A program made the translations under genes and the position numbers. The notes beneath the pieces are model-generated. The model made no database searches, was not told the origin of the DNA, and saw only the letters and a program-made list of their open reading frames with translations. Below, one piece after another: positions 50,070-59,073 of a stretch of 64,000 bases of DNA. The DNA lies in contig JBDRDH010000213.1 of the NCBI GenBank assembly GCA_043820985.1, positions 1-64,000 on the forward strand, given 5' to 3'. Position 1 is the first letter of the stretch. Each line of letters opens with the position of its first letter. Source of the DNA: JAAYXS01 sp043820985. Its GTDB lineage: Bacteria; Planctomycetota; Phycisphaerae; UBA1845; Fen-1342.

Positions 50070-50588
50070 CTATTGAGCCAGGGTGGATGCCAGCGCCTGA
50101 CGAACGGATGCCGTGCGCGTGGCGCCGCGTTGGCCGACCGCCGGCATCAGCAGGTCCACGGCGTCGTCGGGAATTTGTCCGAGGTGCCGATTGAGTGCCA
50201 TGTCGTCCAGTTCCTCGTCTTCGCTGGGCAACTCGTCGCCATCGAATGAGCCAAATAGGGTCAGTGACCCCAGCGGACGGAATTGCCCGAATACCCGGGC
50301 GATGGTGCGGTCCCATTGATCCATGGTCAATATCCCCGAGCGCAGCGCGTCCTGCAAATCCAGATACTCCTGGGCCAATGTGGGAGCCTTGACGGAGGTG
50401 CCCCCGAAAAACGTGATGAAAAACGGACCGGTGGTCGTGGAGTTGGTCTGGCCGTGTTGTTGAGCTTCGACAAGCTGTCGGGCCACGGTTGGCCGCCGCA
50501 CCTCGCAACCACCAAATAGTGTCATATACACTTTGCGGCCGTCGCCGATCTGGCCGCCTTGTCCGCCAAAAAGGCACAAATGTATCAT
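50070..50588 (-). CDS. Protein of unknown function with internal FGG repeats
   Basis: ATG 50588 gives 172 residues; the extension to 50654 has no support. Four short beta-strand-turn units are visible: IHLCLFGGQGG, VYMTLFGGCEVRRPT, FFITFFGGTSVKAPT and SLTLFGSFDGDELP. The second and third are followed by similar helices (VARQLVEAQ, LAQEYLDLQDAL). This looks like an internally repeated beta-structure and vaguely recalls the cell-wall-active antibiotic response (LiaF-like) beta-helix, but I would not assign it. The C-terminal third is polar and acidic. No signal or membrane segment. No operon partner. Confidence 0.6.
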   Translation of the reverse strand: MIHLCLFGGQGGQIGDGRKVYMTLFGGCEVRRPTVARQLVEAQQHGQTNSTTTGPFFITFFGGTSVKAPTLAQEYLDLQDALRSGILTMDQWDRTIARVFGQFRPLGSLTLFGSFDGDELPSEDEELDDMALNRHLGQIPDDAVDLLMPAVGQRGATRTASVRQALASTLAQ

Positions 50589-50738
50589 CGCGCACCTCGT
50601 ATGCCACCGAGAAGTGCCGTTCGCACAAGAGGGAATTCGGTGGCGAATGTGCAATATTCTAACCCCGGGCCTGTGATCTGGTAACTATTTGTGAATTCTT
50701 CGGTTGGCGGCGGGGACTGACGGTCTGGGTGGAACGGC

Positions 50739-52367
50739 TCAGAGCCGCAGAAGGGTGTATGTATCGTTCGTGTAAGTGACCTGAGCTTCCGGAATCGCGG
50801 TGGGATCCAGATCGGAGTTTTTCAGCAGCATGTATTCGGCCCCCAGACCGCGTGACAACTCCAGCCGGGCCCTGGTGCGCTCCTGTTTGGAGTTGAGGTT
50901 ATCGATCACCCACATCCGCTGCTCGGTCTCGTGCCATGCCAGCAGAGCGGGATAATCGGTGTAGGCTAGCAGTCCGCCGTCCTTCTCGCACCAGACCACC
51001 GGTCGCCGGGCGTAGTAACGCAAGGCCAGTACACGCCGAAAGTCGAAGGGCATGATCCGCTCGCCGGGCTTGGTCTCGGCGCGGATATGCTGGAGCATAT
51101 CGAAGGCGGCGGCGCGCTCGAGCTGTCCCTGTGACACGTGACCCTCCAGCCAGCAACGGGCGGCGTGCACGGGCTGCATGGCGGGCGCCCGCCAGGCCAC
51201 CCAGATACCCACCAGCACCACGCCAATCACAGCCGGATAAAAAGCACCGGGTATCCGTCCCAGCCGGCGATTGGTCAATAAGTGATCCAGCTCCACCAAT
51301 GGCCAGAGGCTGAAGATCAGCATAAACGGCACAAAGAAGCGCAGATTGCGTGTCAGATCAACCTGGAGCGGCATGGAATGCATGGCCCGCGCCACCTGCT
51401 GTTCCGTGAATGGGATCAGGATGGCGGTAATAGCGACACCGGCCAGCCATGCATCCAGCAGCAGCAACTCGCGGAGCTTCTGCCGCCGCCGCCAATGCAT
51501 CAGCAGCCAGCCGACCAGACCCAGCGGGCCGATGAAATACTTGCCCGACAGGCGGAGGAATTCCATTACCGCGGCGGGAACATTCAAAAAGCCGGTGGAA
51601 AAGCGGTGTTCGGCAATGCGGTGGACCTGCTCATAATCAGCGGTCGGGCCGTGAGCGTGGTGCAGCGTGTAATGCACGGCGAACGGGGCGGCGATGGCCA
51701 GGAAGACCAGTCCCAGCGCAAACATGATCACAAACCGTTTCTTCCATGACCAGGCCGCCGGATGATACAGCCACATGCCCAACCATAATGCCAGGGCCCA
51801 GGCTGGTGCTCCGGGCGGATGCACGTATATCAACAGACCGGCCAGGATCATGGCGATGGGGCTAAAAGCCGGAGCCCGGCGCCAGTAGTATGCCCCGGCC
51901 AGCAGGTATGGCAGCAATGCCTGAAACAGAACCCGCGATATCGGATCGCGATAGATACCCCAGAACGTGCCCAAATTCAGCGGTACCAGCATCAGCCCGG
52001 CGATAGCCAACAGGACAGCCCACAGTCGCCGCCGATATAGCATGCGCGCGAAGATGTAGAATCCCACGGCCTGCACCAACACCAGTGGCCCCAGCAGGCC
52101 GGTAAAGGCGATAGCATAATCGCCGGTTATCCACCCCAGCCAACGTATTAAGGGTACGTGGATTGAAGCGTAAAACCGGAAATGTTCCGGATTCCCCAGC
52201 AGGTTGTCGTTGCTGAACAGTTCCGGATGATCCCAGGCCGCCGCAAAGCTGGCCACATTGCCAGCGTCTCCATACAGAAAGGGATATTGCTCCGCCCAGC
52301 GACCGAATTGCACGCCGGCCGCGACCAGTACGAAGACGAGTATGGCGGCGAAATCAGCACGTGTCAC
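50739..52367 (-). CDS. Polytopic membrane protein, GT-C-like
   Basis: I start this at GTG 52367, which overlaps the methyltransferase stop (GTGA); the longer frame to 52472 lies inside that gene. The 542-residue protein has about 10-12 transmembrane helices in its first 400 residues and a soluble C-terminal domain of about 120 residues (CEKDGGLLAYTDYPALLAWH). A loop near the start reads YGDAGNVASFAAAWDHPELF, acidic as expected of the first periplasmic loop of GT-C glycosyltransferases, but no firm family motif is present. Its place after a GT2 and a methyltransferase suggests glycan or lipid-linked sugar work. Confidence 0.7.
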   Translation of the reverse strand: MTRADFAAILVFVLVAAGVQFGRWAEQYPFLYGDAGNVASFAAAWDHPELFSNDNLLGNPEHFRFYASIHVPLIRWLGWITGDYAIAFTGLLGPLVLVQAVGFYIFARMLYRRRLWAVLLAIAGLMLVPLNLGTFWGIYRDPISRVLFQALLPYLLAGAYYWRRAPAFSPIAMILAGLLIYVHPPGAPAWALALWLGMWLYHPAAWSWKKRFVIMFALGLVFLAIAAPFAVHYTLHHAHGPTADYEQVHRIAEHRFSTGFLNVPAAVMEFLRLSGKYFIGPLGLVGWLLMHWRRRQKLRELLLLDAWLAGVAITAILIPFTEQQVARAMHSMPLQVDLTRNLRFFVPFMLIFSLWPLVELDHLLTNRRLGRIPGAFYPAVIGVVLVGIWVAWRAPAMQPVHAARCWLEGHVSQGQLERAAAFDMLQHIRAETKPGERIMPFDFRRVLALRYYARRPVVWCEKDGGLLAYTDYPALLAWHETEQRMWVIDNLNSKQERTRARLELSRGLGAEYMLLKNSDLDPTAIPEAQVTYTNDTYTLLRL

Positions 52368-53464
52368 GATGCGATTGCTGCCGGGGTCTCGCAGGCAGGG
52401 CACTCTGGTATCTCCGTTGCAATATCGCGTGTCATGGTGGCGACCTGTGGCTGTGTACCGAAGCCGCGCCAACTGTTCCCCAGCCGCGCGGTGATCGTGA
52501 CGCCTTCGAGCTCATTTGCGGAGTACCATTCGGCGAATTCATCACGCGGGATGTACTCGGCGATGGCCGGTACGAGGTGGTCGAATATCTCGAGAAATTG
52601 CTCGCGGATGCCGAAAGCCCCGAAGAAGTACAGATAGTCAAAGTAGAACAGCCGCTTCCGCAGGCCGCGCAACAGGTTCCATCGGCCGACAGGGCGATAT
52701 ATGCCTTTCGTGACTGCGTACAACGGCACAGTCAGCAACAGCGTGACCACTCGCAGCAGGCAGCGCGGCAGGCGGCTGGTCACATGCTTACGGACCGGGT
52801 TGACGTAGCGAATAATCCAATCGTTGTTCTCCCGCCCGTATACCCAGGCGCTCACGCCGCCGCCCGGTTTGACGCGTCGCACCATCGAATCGAAAGATCG
52901 CCGCGGGTCCGCCGTATGGTGCAGGACTCCCACGCTGAAGGCGTAGTCGAACGCCGACTTGAACGGCAGTGCCAGCAGGTCGGCTTGCAGGATCAGCACG
53001 TTGGGGAACATGCGGGTGTTGTGGAAGGCGGCCTCCACCGAATCGCTCAGGTCGACGCCAACCACCGTTTTGGCGCCGAACCGCTGCGACCAGTAGCTAA
53101 ACCGGCCGTTGCCACAGCCCGCGTCGAGCACGACCCGTCCCTGGAAGTATTCCGGTTGCACGGGCTGGAGGAAGTCGAGAAACGTCCCGGTCGCGTTGAA
53201 CAGGTTGTCCTCGATCTGCGCGTTTACGTGGCACCACTCGTAGCCGAATCCCGTCACCGTCGCCGACACCTCCCGCTCCTGCACATCGGGGACGAAGCGC
53301 GGGATGCCCCGCCGGATCGGATACGCCGCCCCGCAGCTTCGGCAGCGCAGCTCGCCTGTCATGGCGTGCCCGTCAGGATCCATCTCGGGCGTTCCTGCCA
53401 GGCCCAGGTCGCCGCCGCAGCTTGGGCAGCACAGGAGGTTCAGCAGGTCACTGTCCAGTCGCAT
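52364..53464 (-). CDS. SAM-dependent methyltransferase with N-terminal zinc ribbon
   Basis: A 366-residue protein. Residues about 8-55 form a Trm112-like zinc ribbon with CCPSCGG and LRCRSCGAAYPIRRGIPRF. The class I methyltransferase core follows: VVLDAGCGNGRFSYWSQRFG (motif I), VVGVDLSDSV (motif II) and AFSVGVLHHTADP (motif IV-like), then VKPGGGVSAWVYG. The C-terminal ~130 residues are hydrophobic and basic and may lie on the membrane. Similar ribbon-methyltransferases occur in glycan clusters. It overlaps the GT2 stop by 17 bases and the membrane protein start by 4, so three genes form one operon. Confidence 0.85.
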   Translation of the reverse strand: MRLDSDLLNLLCCPSCGGDLGLAGTPEMDPDGHAMTGELRCRSCGAAYPIRRGIPRFVPDVQEREVSATVTGFGYEWCHVNAQIEDNLFNATGTFLDFLQPVQPEYFQGRVVLDAGCGNGRFSYWSQRFGAKTVVGVDLSDSVEAAFHNTRMFPNVLILQADLLALPFKSAFDYAFSVGVLHHTADPRRSFDSMVRRVKPGGGVSAWVYGRENNDWIIRYVNPVRKHVTSRLPRCLLRVVTLLLTVPLYAVTKGIYRPVGRWNLLRGLRKRLFYFDYLYFFGAFGIREQFLEIFDHLVPAIAEYIPRDEFAEWYSANELEGVTITARLGNSWRGFGTQPQVATMTRDIATEIPECPACETPAAIAS

Positions 53465-54515
53465 CCGTTGCTCCTGCGCGTTGCCCCTGTTGATCTGGGC
53501 TATCGGGCGTTTCTGCCCGGTCGTCGGTACGCGGCTGAGCTAGGACGACGTCTTCAAAACGTTCCTTGCGCAGCTCCACGACCTGGTCGGCGATGATGCC
53601 CATGAAGAAAGTCAGCACGCTGGCGACCACCACCGTGCCAGCCAGGGTTGGAAAGCCTTCGCCGCAGATGAACGCCAGCACCGTGCCATAGATCATCGCG
53701 GGTATGAAGAGCAACGCCGACAAGGTAGTGAAAACCCGAAATGCCTCGAATAACACGATGATACGCACAATCAGTTGCAGCGAGCGAATGCCATCGCTGA
53801 ATATCTTCACGGTCGAGGTGCCGATGCGGGGCTGGGCGACGATGGGGGCATAACCCAGGCGATATCCCCGCTTGAGTGTCACCAGGGTGGAGGTGGTCGA
53901 GGCGGAGAAGCCATCCGGTAGCAGGTGCAGATAAGCGGCGAGGGCCTCGCGCCGAAAACAGCGTAAACCGGAGTTCAGGTCGGGAAGCTTTTCCCCACTG
54001 ACCAGCCGTGCCACCCAATTCAACACCACCTTGCCGGTGGCCCGATCACGCTGCCTGGCGGAATCCGGCCCGCGTACGCCAATGACTACATCCCGCTGTT
54101 GTTCTATTACCGGCCGGGCCACCGCGGCCAGGTCTTGTGGGCGGTGTTGGCCGTCGGCGTCATACCAGGCGATGCATGGCCGCGTAGTATTGTGCACCCC
54201 CGTCTTGAGGGCGGCTCCGTATCCGCGGTTCCGGCCGTGAGAAAGCACGCGCACGCCCGCGAAGCTCCGAGCAATCGCCGCCGTGTCATCACTCGAACCA
54301 TCATCCACCACGACGATCTCGGCGTCGGGAAAAGCGGGTAGCAATTTTTTGAGTGTGGATCGAAGAGCGGTGGCTTCGTTGAAAGCCGGGATGATGATTG
54401 TAAGCTTGGCCCAGTCAGTAGGTTTGAAACGCGATTGATTGAGGCTGGCAGCGCTGACCGGTTGTGGGGCGGCAACTGCCTCGGGCTCGTATTCGATCGT
54501 CGGCGTGACGGGCAT
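53448..54515 (-). CDS. Glycosyltransferase family 2, DPM1/dolichol-phosphate-mannose-synthase-like, membrane-anchored
   Basis: A 355-residue protein. The GT2 domain has LTIIIPAFNEATALRSTL, VVVDDGSSDDT (UDP/GDP-sugar site), GRNRGYGAALKTG and the metal-binding DADGQHRPQDL (DxD type), then LNSGLRCFRREAL. Two transmembrane helices follow at about 260-315 (LSALLFIPAMIYGTVLAF, then VVVASVLTFFMGIIADQVV). This is the form that transfers a sugar from a nucleotide donor to a polyprenyl phosphate at the cytoplasmic face. It would use the C55 lipid from uppS. It is the first gene of a minus-strand trio. Confidence 0.88.
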   Translation of the reverse strand: MPVTPTIEYEPEAVAAPQPVSAASLNQSRFKPTDWAKLTIIIPAFNEATALRSTLKKLLPAFPDAEIVVVDDGSSDDTAAIARSFAGVRVLSHGRNRGYGAALKTGVHNTTRPCIAWYDADGQHRPQDLAAVARPVIEQQRDVVIGVRGPDSARQRDRATGKVVLNWVARLVSGEKLPDLNSGLRCFRREALAAYLHLLPDGFSASTTSTLVTLKRGYRLGYAPIVAQPRIGTSTVKIFSDGIRSLQLIVRIIVLFEAFRVFTTLSALLFIPAMIYGTVLAFICGEGFPTLAGTVVVASVLTFFMGIIADQVVELRKERFEDVVLAQPRTDDRAETPDSPDQQGQRAGATDATGQ

Positions 54516-54771
54516 GTATTCCTCGTGACAGTGTGACTTTCTGGTTGTTACGCCAAGTTCTATCGGTCTGTTATGGGGGCGTTTTCAGATTATGGGATGA
54601 TCGGATTGTGGTGGCATATCGCCCGTCCGATAACGACGGCTACAAGGCCTGACCGATCCGTGGTTCAAGGTGCCTAAAGACCTGACCCGAAAGTGGATGT
54701 ATAGAGCCGCTGGTGCGACCTGATCGAAGTTACATCTGGTTGACGCCTGCGGAAATCCGCCGGGACACGCC

Positions 54772-55473
54772 GTGACCAGCGATACACAACAGCAGGTTTA
54801 CTGGGAGCGGGAACATGACTTCCGGGGCTACCAGCACCCGGTAGTTGAGTTCTTCGCCCGGCAGCGCATTAACTGTGTCATGGCCAACTGGCTTGATCTG
54901 GAGCAGGTCGATAGCGCCCTGGACGTCGGGTGCGGCGACGGCTTCTCCACCTTCTATGTCAGCCAGCGTATTCCCGAGATTTCCGCGGTGGATCGCTCGA
55001 CGCATATGCTGGATCGGCATCCCTTGCGCCACACCCGGCGTTTGTACCAGGCCGATGCCCGCCAGTTGCCTTTCGAGGATAACCACTTCGACCTGGTCTA
55101 TGGCTGGGAAATCCTGCACCACATCGCCGACCCGTGTGACGTGCTGCGTGAGATGATGCGCGTCAGCCGGCGTTATGTGCTAGTGGCCGAACCCAACCGT
55201 AATAATCCGGCCCAGTTTGCCTTCGCCCTGGCTGATTCCGAGCACCGCTGGGTTTTGCGTTACAGCCTGGCTTTTATGCGCCGCATCTTCGAGCGCGCGG
55301 GATTGTCCGTGCTCCAGGCGCGTACTGGCGGCTGGATCTTCCCAAACAAGACGCCACGACTGTTATTACCGGTCCTGCGCCGACTGCCATACTTCTGGCC
55401 ACTGGGTATTACCAACTGGGTTCTCGGGCGCAAAGATACGCTCGTGAAGAACAATTCGCCGGAGGCCCCATGA
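54772..55473 (+). CDS. Class I SAM-dependent methyltransferase
   Basis: A 233-residue protein with the start at GTG 54772. Motif I is ALDVGCGDGFSTF, the acidic loop is SAVDRSTHML, and DARQLPFEDNHFDLVYGWEI followed by LHHIADP matches the Methyltransf_11 type. The C-terminal 70 residues are hydrophobic and basic (PRLLLPVLRRLPYFWPL). The next gene starts in its stop (ATGA), so it is coupled to a radical SAM protein. It is divergent from the GT2 operon across a 256-base gap that holds no other feature I can name. Confidence 0.85.
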   Translation: MTSDTQQQVYWEREHDFRGYQHPVVEFFARQRINCVMANWLDLEQVDSALDVGCGDGFSTFYVSQRIPEISAVDRSTHMLDRHPLRHTRRLYQADARQLPFEDNHFDLVYGWEILHHIADPCDVLREMMRVSRRYVLVAEPNRNNPAQFAFALADSEHRWVLRYSLAFMRRIFERAGLSVLQARTGGWIFPNKTPRLLLPVLRRLPYFWPLGITNWVLGRKDTLVKNNSPEAP

Positions 55474-57077
55474 ATCCCGTCCGCCCCGCCACTCCCGGCG
55501 TGGATATCGTCCTGATCAATCCCCCCTCCACGACTGAACAGGAATTTGGCCTGCTGAGTGGCGGCGGCGCGCCGCGGCCGCCTTTGAACCTGCTGAATCT
55601 CGGAGCCCTGTTGATCCAACATGGCTATCGGGTGGCGATCGTGGACGGTCCGGTGCTGACGACCGGCCTGGATGGTGTCGTGGAACACGTGGTCGCGTCG
55701 GCGCCACGCTTCATTGGCATAACGTCCATGACGGCCTTTATTCATGCCAGTGGGGCGCTGGCGGCTAGGCTTAAACACCGACTGCCTGACGTGCCGATCA
55801 TCATCGGGGGCATCCATGTCAGCACCCTGCCGGAGGAAACACTCGAACTATTCCCGGCGTTCGACGTGGGCGTGGTGGGGGAAGGTGACGTTACCCTGGT
55901 GGAACTGCTCCAGGCAATTGAGCAAGGACAGACGCTGACCGGCGTGCCTGGCCTGGTGGTACGCGCTCCCTCCGGCCCCCGGCGTACGTTGCCCCGGCAA
56001 CTGATTGCCGATCTGGATGTGCTGCCGCTGCCAGCGTGGGAGCTGTTGCCGGACTACGTCACGACCTACCAGCCCACGGTCTCGCGCCGCACCCGGCTGC
56101 CATCGGCCTATGTCGTGACCTCGCGCGGTTGTCCGTTTCGTTGCACTTTCTGCAACAACGTTGTGCATGGTCGGCGCTTCCGCAGCTACAGCGTGTCCTA
56201 CATCATGCGCATGATCGATCACCTCGTGGAACATTACGGTATCCGCGATGTGACGATCTATGATGAAAACCTGGCATTGCGCCGTAGTCGCATAGTCGAG
56301 TTGTGTCAGCGCATGCGGGCATCGGGTTATGACCTGACCTGGTCGTGTGATGCCCGGGCCGACTCAGTGGATGAAGAAGTGTTGGCCATGATGCACGCGG
56401 CCGGTTGTCGCTCGATCTGGTACGGCATGGAAAGTGGTAATCCCGCGATACTCAAACGTTACGACAAGAGTATTACCCTGGAAAAGCTGGAAACCGCGGC
56501 ACGGCTCACTCACCAGCATGGCATCAAGGCCTGTGGCTCGTTCATCATCGCCGGTCCGAGTGAAACACCCCAGACTATCAAGGACACGATACGCTTTGCC
56601 CGCCGCCTGCCCCTGGCTCATTTTGTCCCTTTTTTCTATACCCCCGTGCCCGGCACGCCAGACTATTCGGACATCGAACAGTATGGCACCGCCGACCTCG
56701 ATTACCGCTCGGCAACCATGACCCGTCCCACTTTCGCGCCCCATGGGATGACCTTCGCGGATGTGCGCTACTGGTACATGCGCGCTACCTTGTCCTGGTA
56801 CGCGCGGCCGTCGGCGGTCTGGCGCATGTTGCGCGAGATGGGACCGCGGAGTCTGTTGAAAACCGGGTTTTTATTCATCTGGCGCGGGGCCGCGGCATGG
56901 CTGCCTCATCGGGAGCGGCGGTCCGTGTCCACACAGGTCGAACAAGCCGAGTTGAATTACACGCGGTTGCCGGCACCGCTGCTGATGCAACCAGGTGAGT
57001 CACCTCCGTCGGCCGATCAAATGTTTGCCGAAGCGACTTTATCCAGCACGGCGGGCAGCACTTCGAACAGCCGCTGA
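55470..57077 (+). CDS. B12-binding-domain radical SAM protein
   Basis: A 535-residue protein. Residues about 10-150 form a cobalamin-binding Rossmann domain (VLINPPS at the start, IIIGGIHVSTLPEETLELFP and VGVVGEGDVTLVELL). The radical SAM core begins at SRGCPFRCTFCNN, the CxxxCxxC that holds the 4Fe-4S cluster, and continues with IYDENLALRR and SIWYGMESGNPAILKRYDKS. Such enzymes (P-methylase, HpnR, BchE types) methylate unreactive carbon or do ring chemistry on lipids and pigments. Its N-terminal ATG overlaps the methyltransferase stop. The last ~60 bases overlap the convergent cysteine desulfurase gene. Confidence 0.9.
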   Translation: MNPVRPATPGVDIVLINPPSTTEQEFGLLSGGGAPRPPLNLLNLGALLIQHGYRVAIVDGPVLTTGLDGVVEHVVASAPRFIGITSMTAFIHASGALAARLKHRLPDVPIIIGGIHVSTLPEETLELFPAFDVGVVGEGDVTLVELLQAIEQGQTLTGVPGLVVRAPSGPRRTLPRQLIADLDVLPLPAWELLPDYVTTYQPTVSRRTRLPSAYVVTSRGCPFRCTFCNNVVHGRRFRSYSVSYIMRMIDHLVEHYGIRDVTIYDENLALRRSRIVELCQRMRASGYDLTWSCDARADSVDEEVLAMMHAAGCRSIWYGMESGNPAILKRYDKSITLEKLETAARLTHQHGIKACGSFIIAGPSETPQTIKDTIRFARRLPLAHFVPFFYTPVPGTPDYSDIEQYGTADLDYRSATMTRPTFAPHGMTFADVRYWYMRATLSWYARPSAVWRMLREMGPRSLLKTGFLFIWRGAAAWLPHRERRSVSTQVEQAELNYTRLPAPLLMQPGESPPSADQMFAEATLSSTAGSTSNSR

Positions 57078-58168
57078 ACATCCGCGCCGGTATTGAAGCG
57101 TCCGAATGAAAACCGGATCTCGCCCTGGGCTGTGTGTGGATCGGTGCCCATCGCCAGCAGTACGTGTGAAGGTTCGACCGAGCCACTACTACACGCGGAT
57201 CCGCTCGAGACGCAGATACCCGACTCACTGAGCAGTAGCAGAATCGCCTCGGAGCTCAAGCCCGGAAAACACACGCAACAGGTATTCGGCAAGCGCTCGG
57301 TACCTTCACCGAGCACATATATGTCTGGGTAGCGCCGCTTCAACTCCACCTCGAACTCATTTCGCATTGTTTTGATCTTGTCATTCGTCTCGTTCATCGA
57401 CTCGGCGAGTAGCGCGCAGGCCGCTCCCAACCCGATGATGCCGGGCGCGTTTAACGTGCCGCCACGCCGGCCACGCTCCTGTCCGCCGCCAATCATCAGC
57501 GGCCGTAGTGGCGTGCCACGACGGACATATAACGCCCCGACGCCCTTGGGGCCATAGATCTTGTGGCTGCTGAGTGAGAGCAGATTGACGCCCAGATCAT
57601 CGACGTTGACGGGCATCTTGCCCAGCGCGTTCACCGCATCAGTGTGTACGGGGACTTTATGTTCCTTCGCGATCGCGCATACCTGCCGCACGGGCAGCAC
57701 CACTCCGGTTTCGTTGTTGGCGAGCATGATCGAGATCAGGGCGGTATCGGCGCGCAGGCTGTCAGCCAGTTGGGTCAGGTCGAGCCGGCCCTGCTCGTCA
57801 ACTCCGATCTTGGTCACTGCGTAGCCCTGACGTTCGAAATATTCGCATGGCTCGAAAATAGCATGATGTTCGACAGCGGAGATGACTACGTGCTTCTTGC
57901 TGGGCCGTGCCGCCAGCACTCCGCGCAGGGCCGCATTGTCCGCCTCGGTGCCACCGCTCGTGAAGATTATTTCGCTGTCCCGGGCGCCGATCAGTTTGGC
58001 CACGCAGGCGCGAGCTTCTTCGATCTTCCCGGCCACTTGAGCGCCGAAATGGTGCACGCTGGAGGGATTGCCGTAGAGTTCGCCAAGCAGCGGTGTCATG
58101 GCCTCCACCACGCGTGGATCCACGCGCGTGGTGGCATTATTATCAAGGTAGGTAACCGGTGAACTCAT
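57017..58168 (-). CDS. Cysteine desulfurase (NifS/IscS family)
   Basis: A 383-residue PLP enzyme. Landmarks are TYLDNNATTRVDP at the N-terminus, GGTEADNAAL, the PLP-stacking His in SAVEHHAIFE, NNETGVVLPV, DAVNALGKMP, the PLP lysine in LSSHKIYGPKGVGALYVR, and the catalytic cysteine in SSGSACSSGSVEPSHVL. The SSGSACSSG context and length are those of the NifS/IscS (class I) subgroup. It mobilises sulfur from cysteine for Fe-S clusters or tRNA thiolation. No scaffold gene (IscU/NifU) is adjacent. The start is ATG 58168 with AGGAAGG upstream. Its end overlaps the radical SAM gene by 61 bases. Confidence 0.93.
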   Translation of the reverse strand: MSSPVTYLDNNATTRVDPRVVEAMTPLLGELYGNPSSVHHFGAQVAGKIEEARACVAKLIGARDSEIIFTSGGTEADNAALRGVLAARPSKKHVVISAVEHHAIFEPCEYFERQGYAVTKIGVDEQGRLDLTQLADSLRADTALISIMLANNETGVVLPVRQVCAIAKEHKVPVHTDAVNALGKMPVNVDDLGVNLLSLSSHKIYGPKGVGALYVRRGTPLRPLMIGGGQERGRRGGTLNAPGIIGLGAACALLAESMNETNDKIKTMRNEFEVELKRRYPDIYVLGEGTERLPNTCCVCFPGLSSEAILLLLSESGICVSSGSACSSGSVEPSHVLLAMGTDPHTAQGEIRFSFGRFNTGADVQRLFEVLPAVLDKVASANI

Positions 58169-58190
58169 TACACCTTCCTGTCGGGAATCG

Positions 58191-58940
58191 TCAATTATGG
58201 CTGGCGATGCCGTCTCGTAACGGTTGTACGATCAGTGGCATAATCCGGCTGGCGACCAGGTCCTGGCCGATTGAGAGCAACTCGTCATGTACGCTAACCA
58301 GGCCCTGGGGGGGCTCCTGTCGGAAATCGCGACTGATATTCAGGCATACACTTAACAATTGGGGCTCATATTCACTCGAACGCACTTCGCTCATCGACGT
58401 GCGACTGCGGATTTCCAGGTAGGCCTGTGTGCGGCAGTCGTCGGTCAACGCCACCCCGACGCACGGTCGGCAATCAATCACACGCCGGTGGTTGCCGAGG
58501 AGGGCCGTATGCAACGGTCCGTCGCCCAATAATGTTTCGGCGACCAACTCGTCGTGGTTGCCCGAGTACTCCAGATCAAAATTGTAAACCACTTCGAGAT
58601 TATCGTAGTCAAGATCACTCAGAGACAGGTGGCAGGGGGCCTGGATCAGAATCAGTTCGGCGAATTCCGCGACTATTACGGGTTCCGCCGGATTAAAGCA
58701 GCCAAATCTCAGGCTGTTATTATCCAATCGCAGGAATCGCCGTTGCCCATCCTCGAGCGGTGTTTCGTCGAATAGCAGGGAATCATCGTCCCGTCGGCGC
58801 AGGCGTACCAGACGCGGGTATTTCACTCGTAACCGCTCAAAAAAGTGCAGCAGGGTCTCCCGGGCGGGTGCCAGCTCAAGCTTAAAGCTGACGCGCGCCA
58901 TGACATTGAATTCATCGCATAGCGTGGCAAAGGCCCACAT
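58191..58940 (-). CDS. Hypothetical protein
   Basis: A 249-residue protein from ATG 58940 with GGAGG about 8 bases upstream, so the start is firm. It has no signal peptide or membrane segment. Its N-terminal ~130 residues are mainly beta-stranded with repeated acidic and hydrophobic alternation (RVSFKLELAPARETLLHFF, then DNLEVVYNFDLEYSGNHDEL), and the rest is mixed. A CRPCVGVALTDDC-like segment has two cysteines. I recognise no family. It is directly upstream of the cysteine desulfurase on the same strand (22 bases), so the two may be co-transcribed. Confidence 0.65.
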   Translation of the reverse strand: MWAFATLCDEFNVMARVSFKLELAPARETLLHFFERLRVKYPRLVRLRRRDDDSLLFDETPLEDGQRRFLRLDNNSLRFGCFNPAEPVIVAEFAELILIQAPCHLSLSDLDYDNLEVVYNFDLEYSGNHDELVAETLLGDGPLHTALLGNHRRVIDCRPCVGVALTDDCRTQAYLEIRSRTSMSEVRSSEYEPQLLSVCLNISRDFRQEPPQGLVSVHDELLSIGQDLVASRIMPLIVQPLRDGIASHN

Positions 58941-59073
58941 GATGCCAAACCTCCGTATTCCCTGGGTTGTGCACTACCGGCACCACCAGATATTATCCCC
59001 CCAGATCAGCATGGGGTAAACGTGGCGCCGAAAGTCGTTGGCGTGGCACCTAGACGGGAAATGGTGGTAACCT

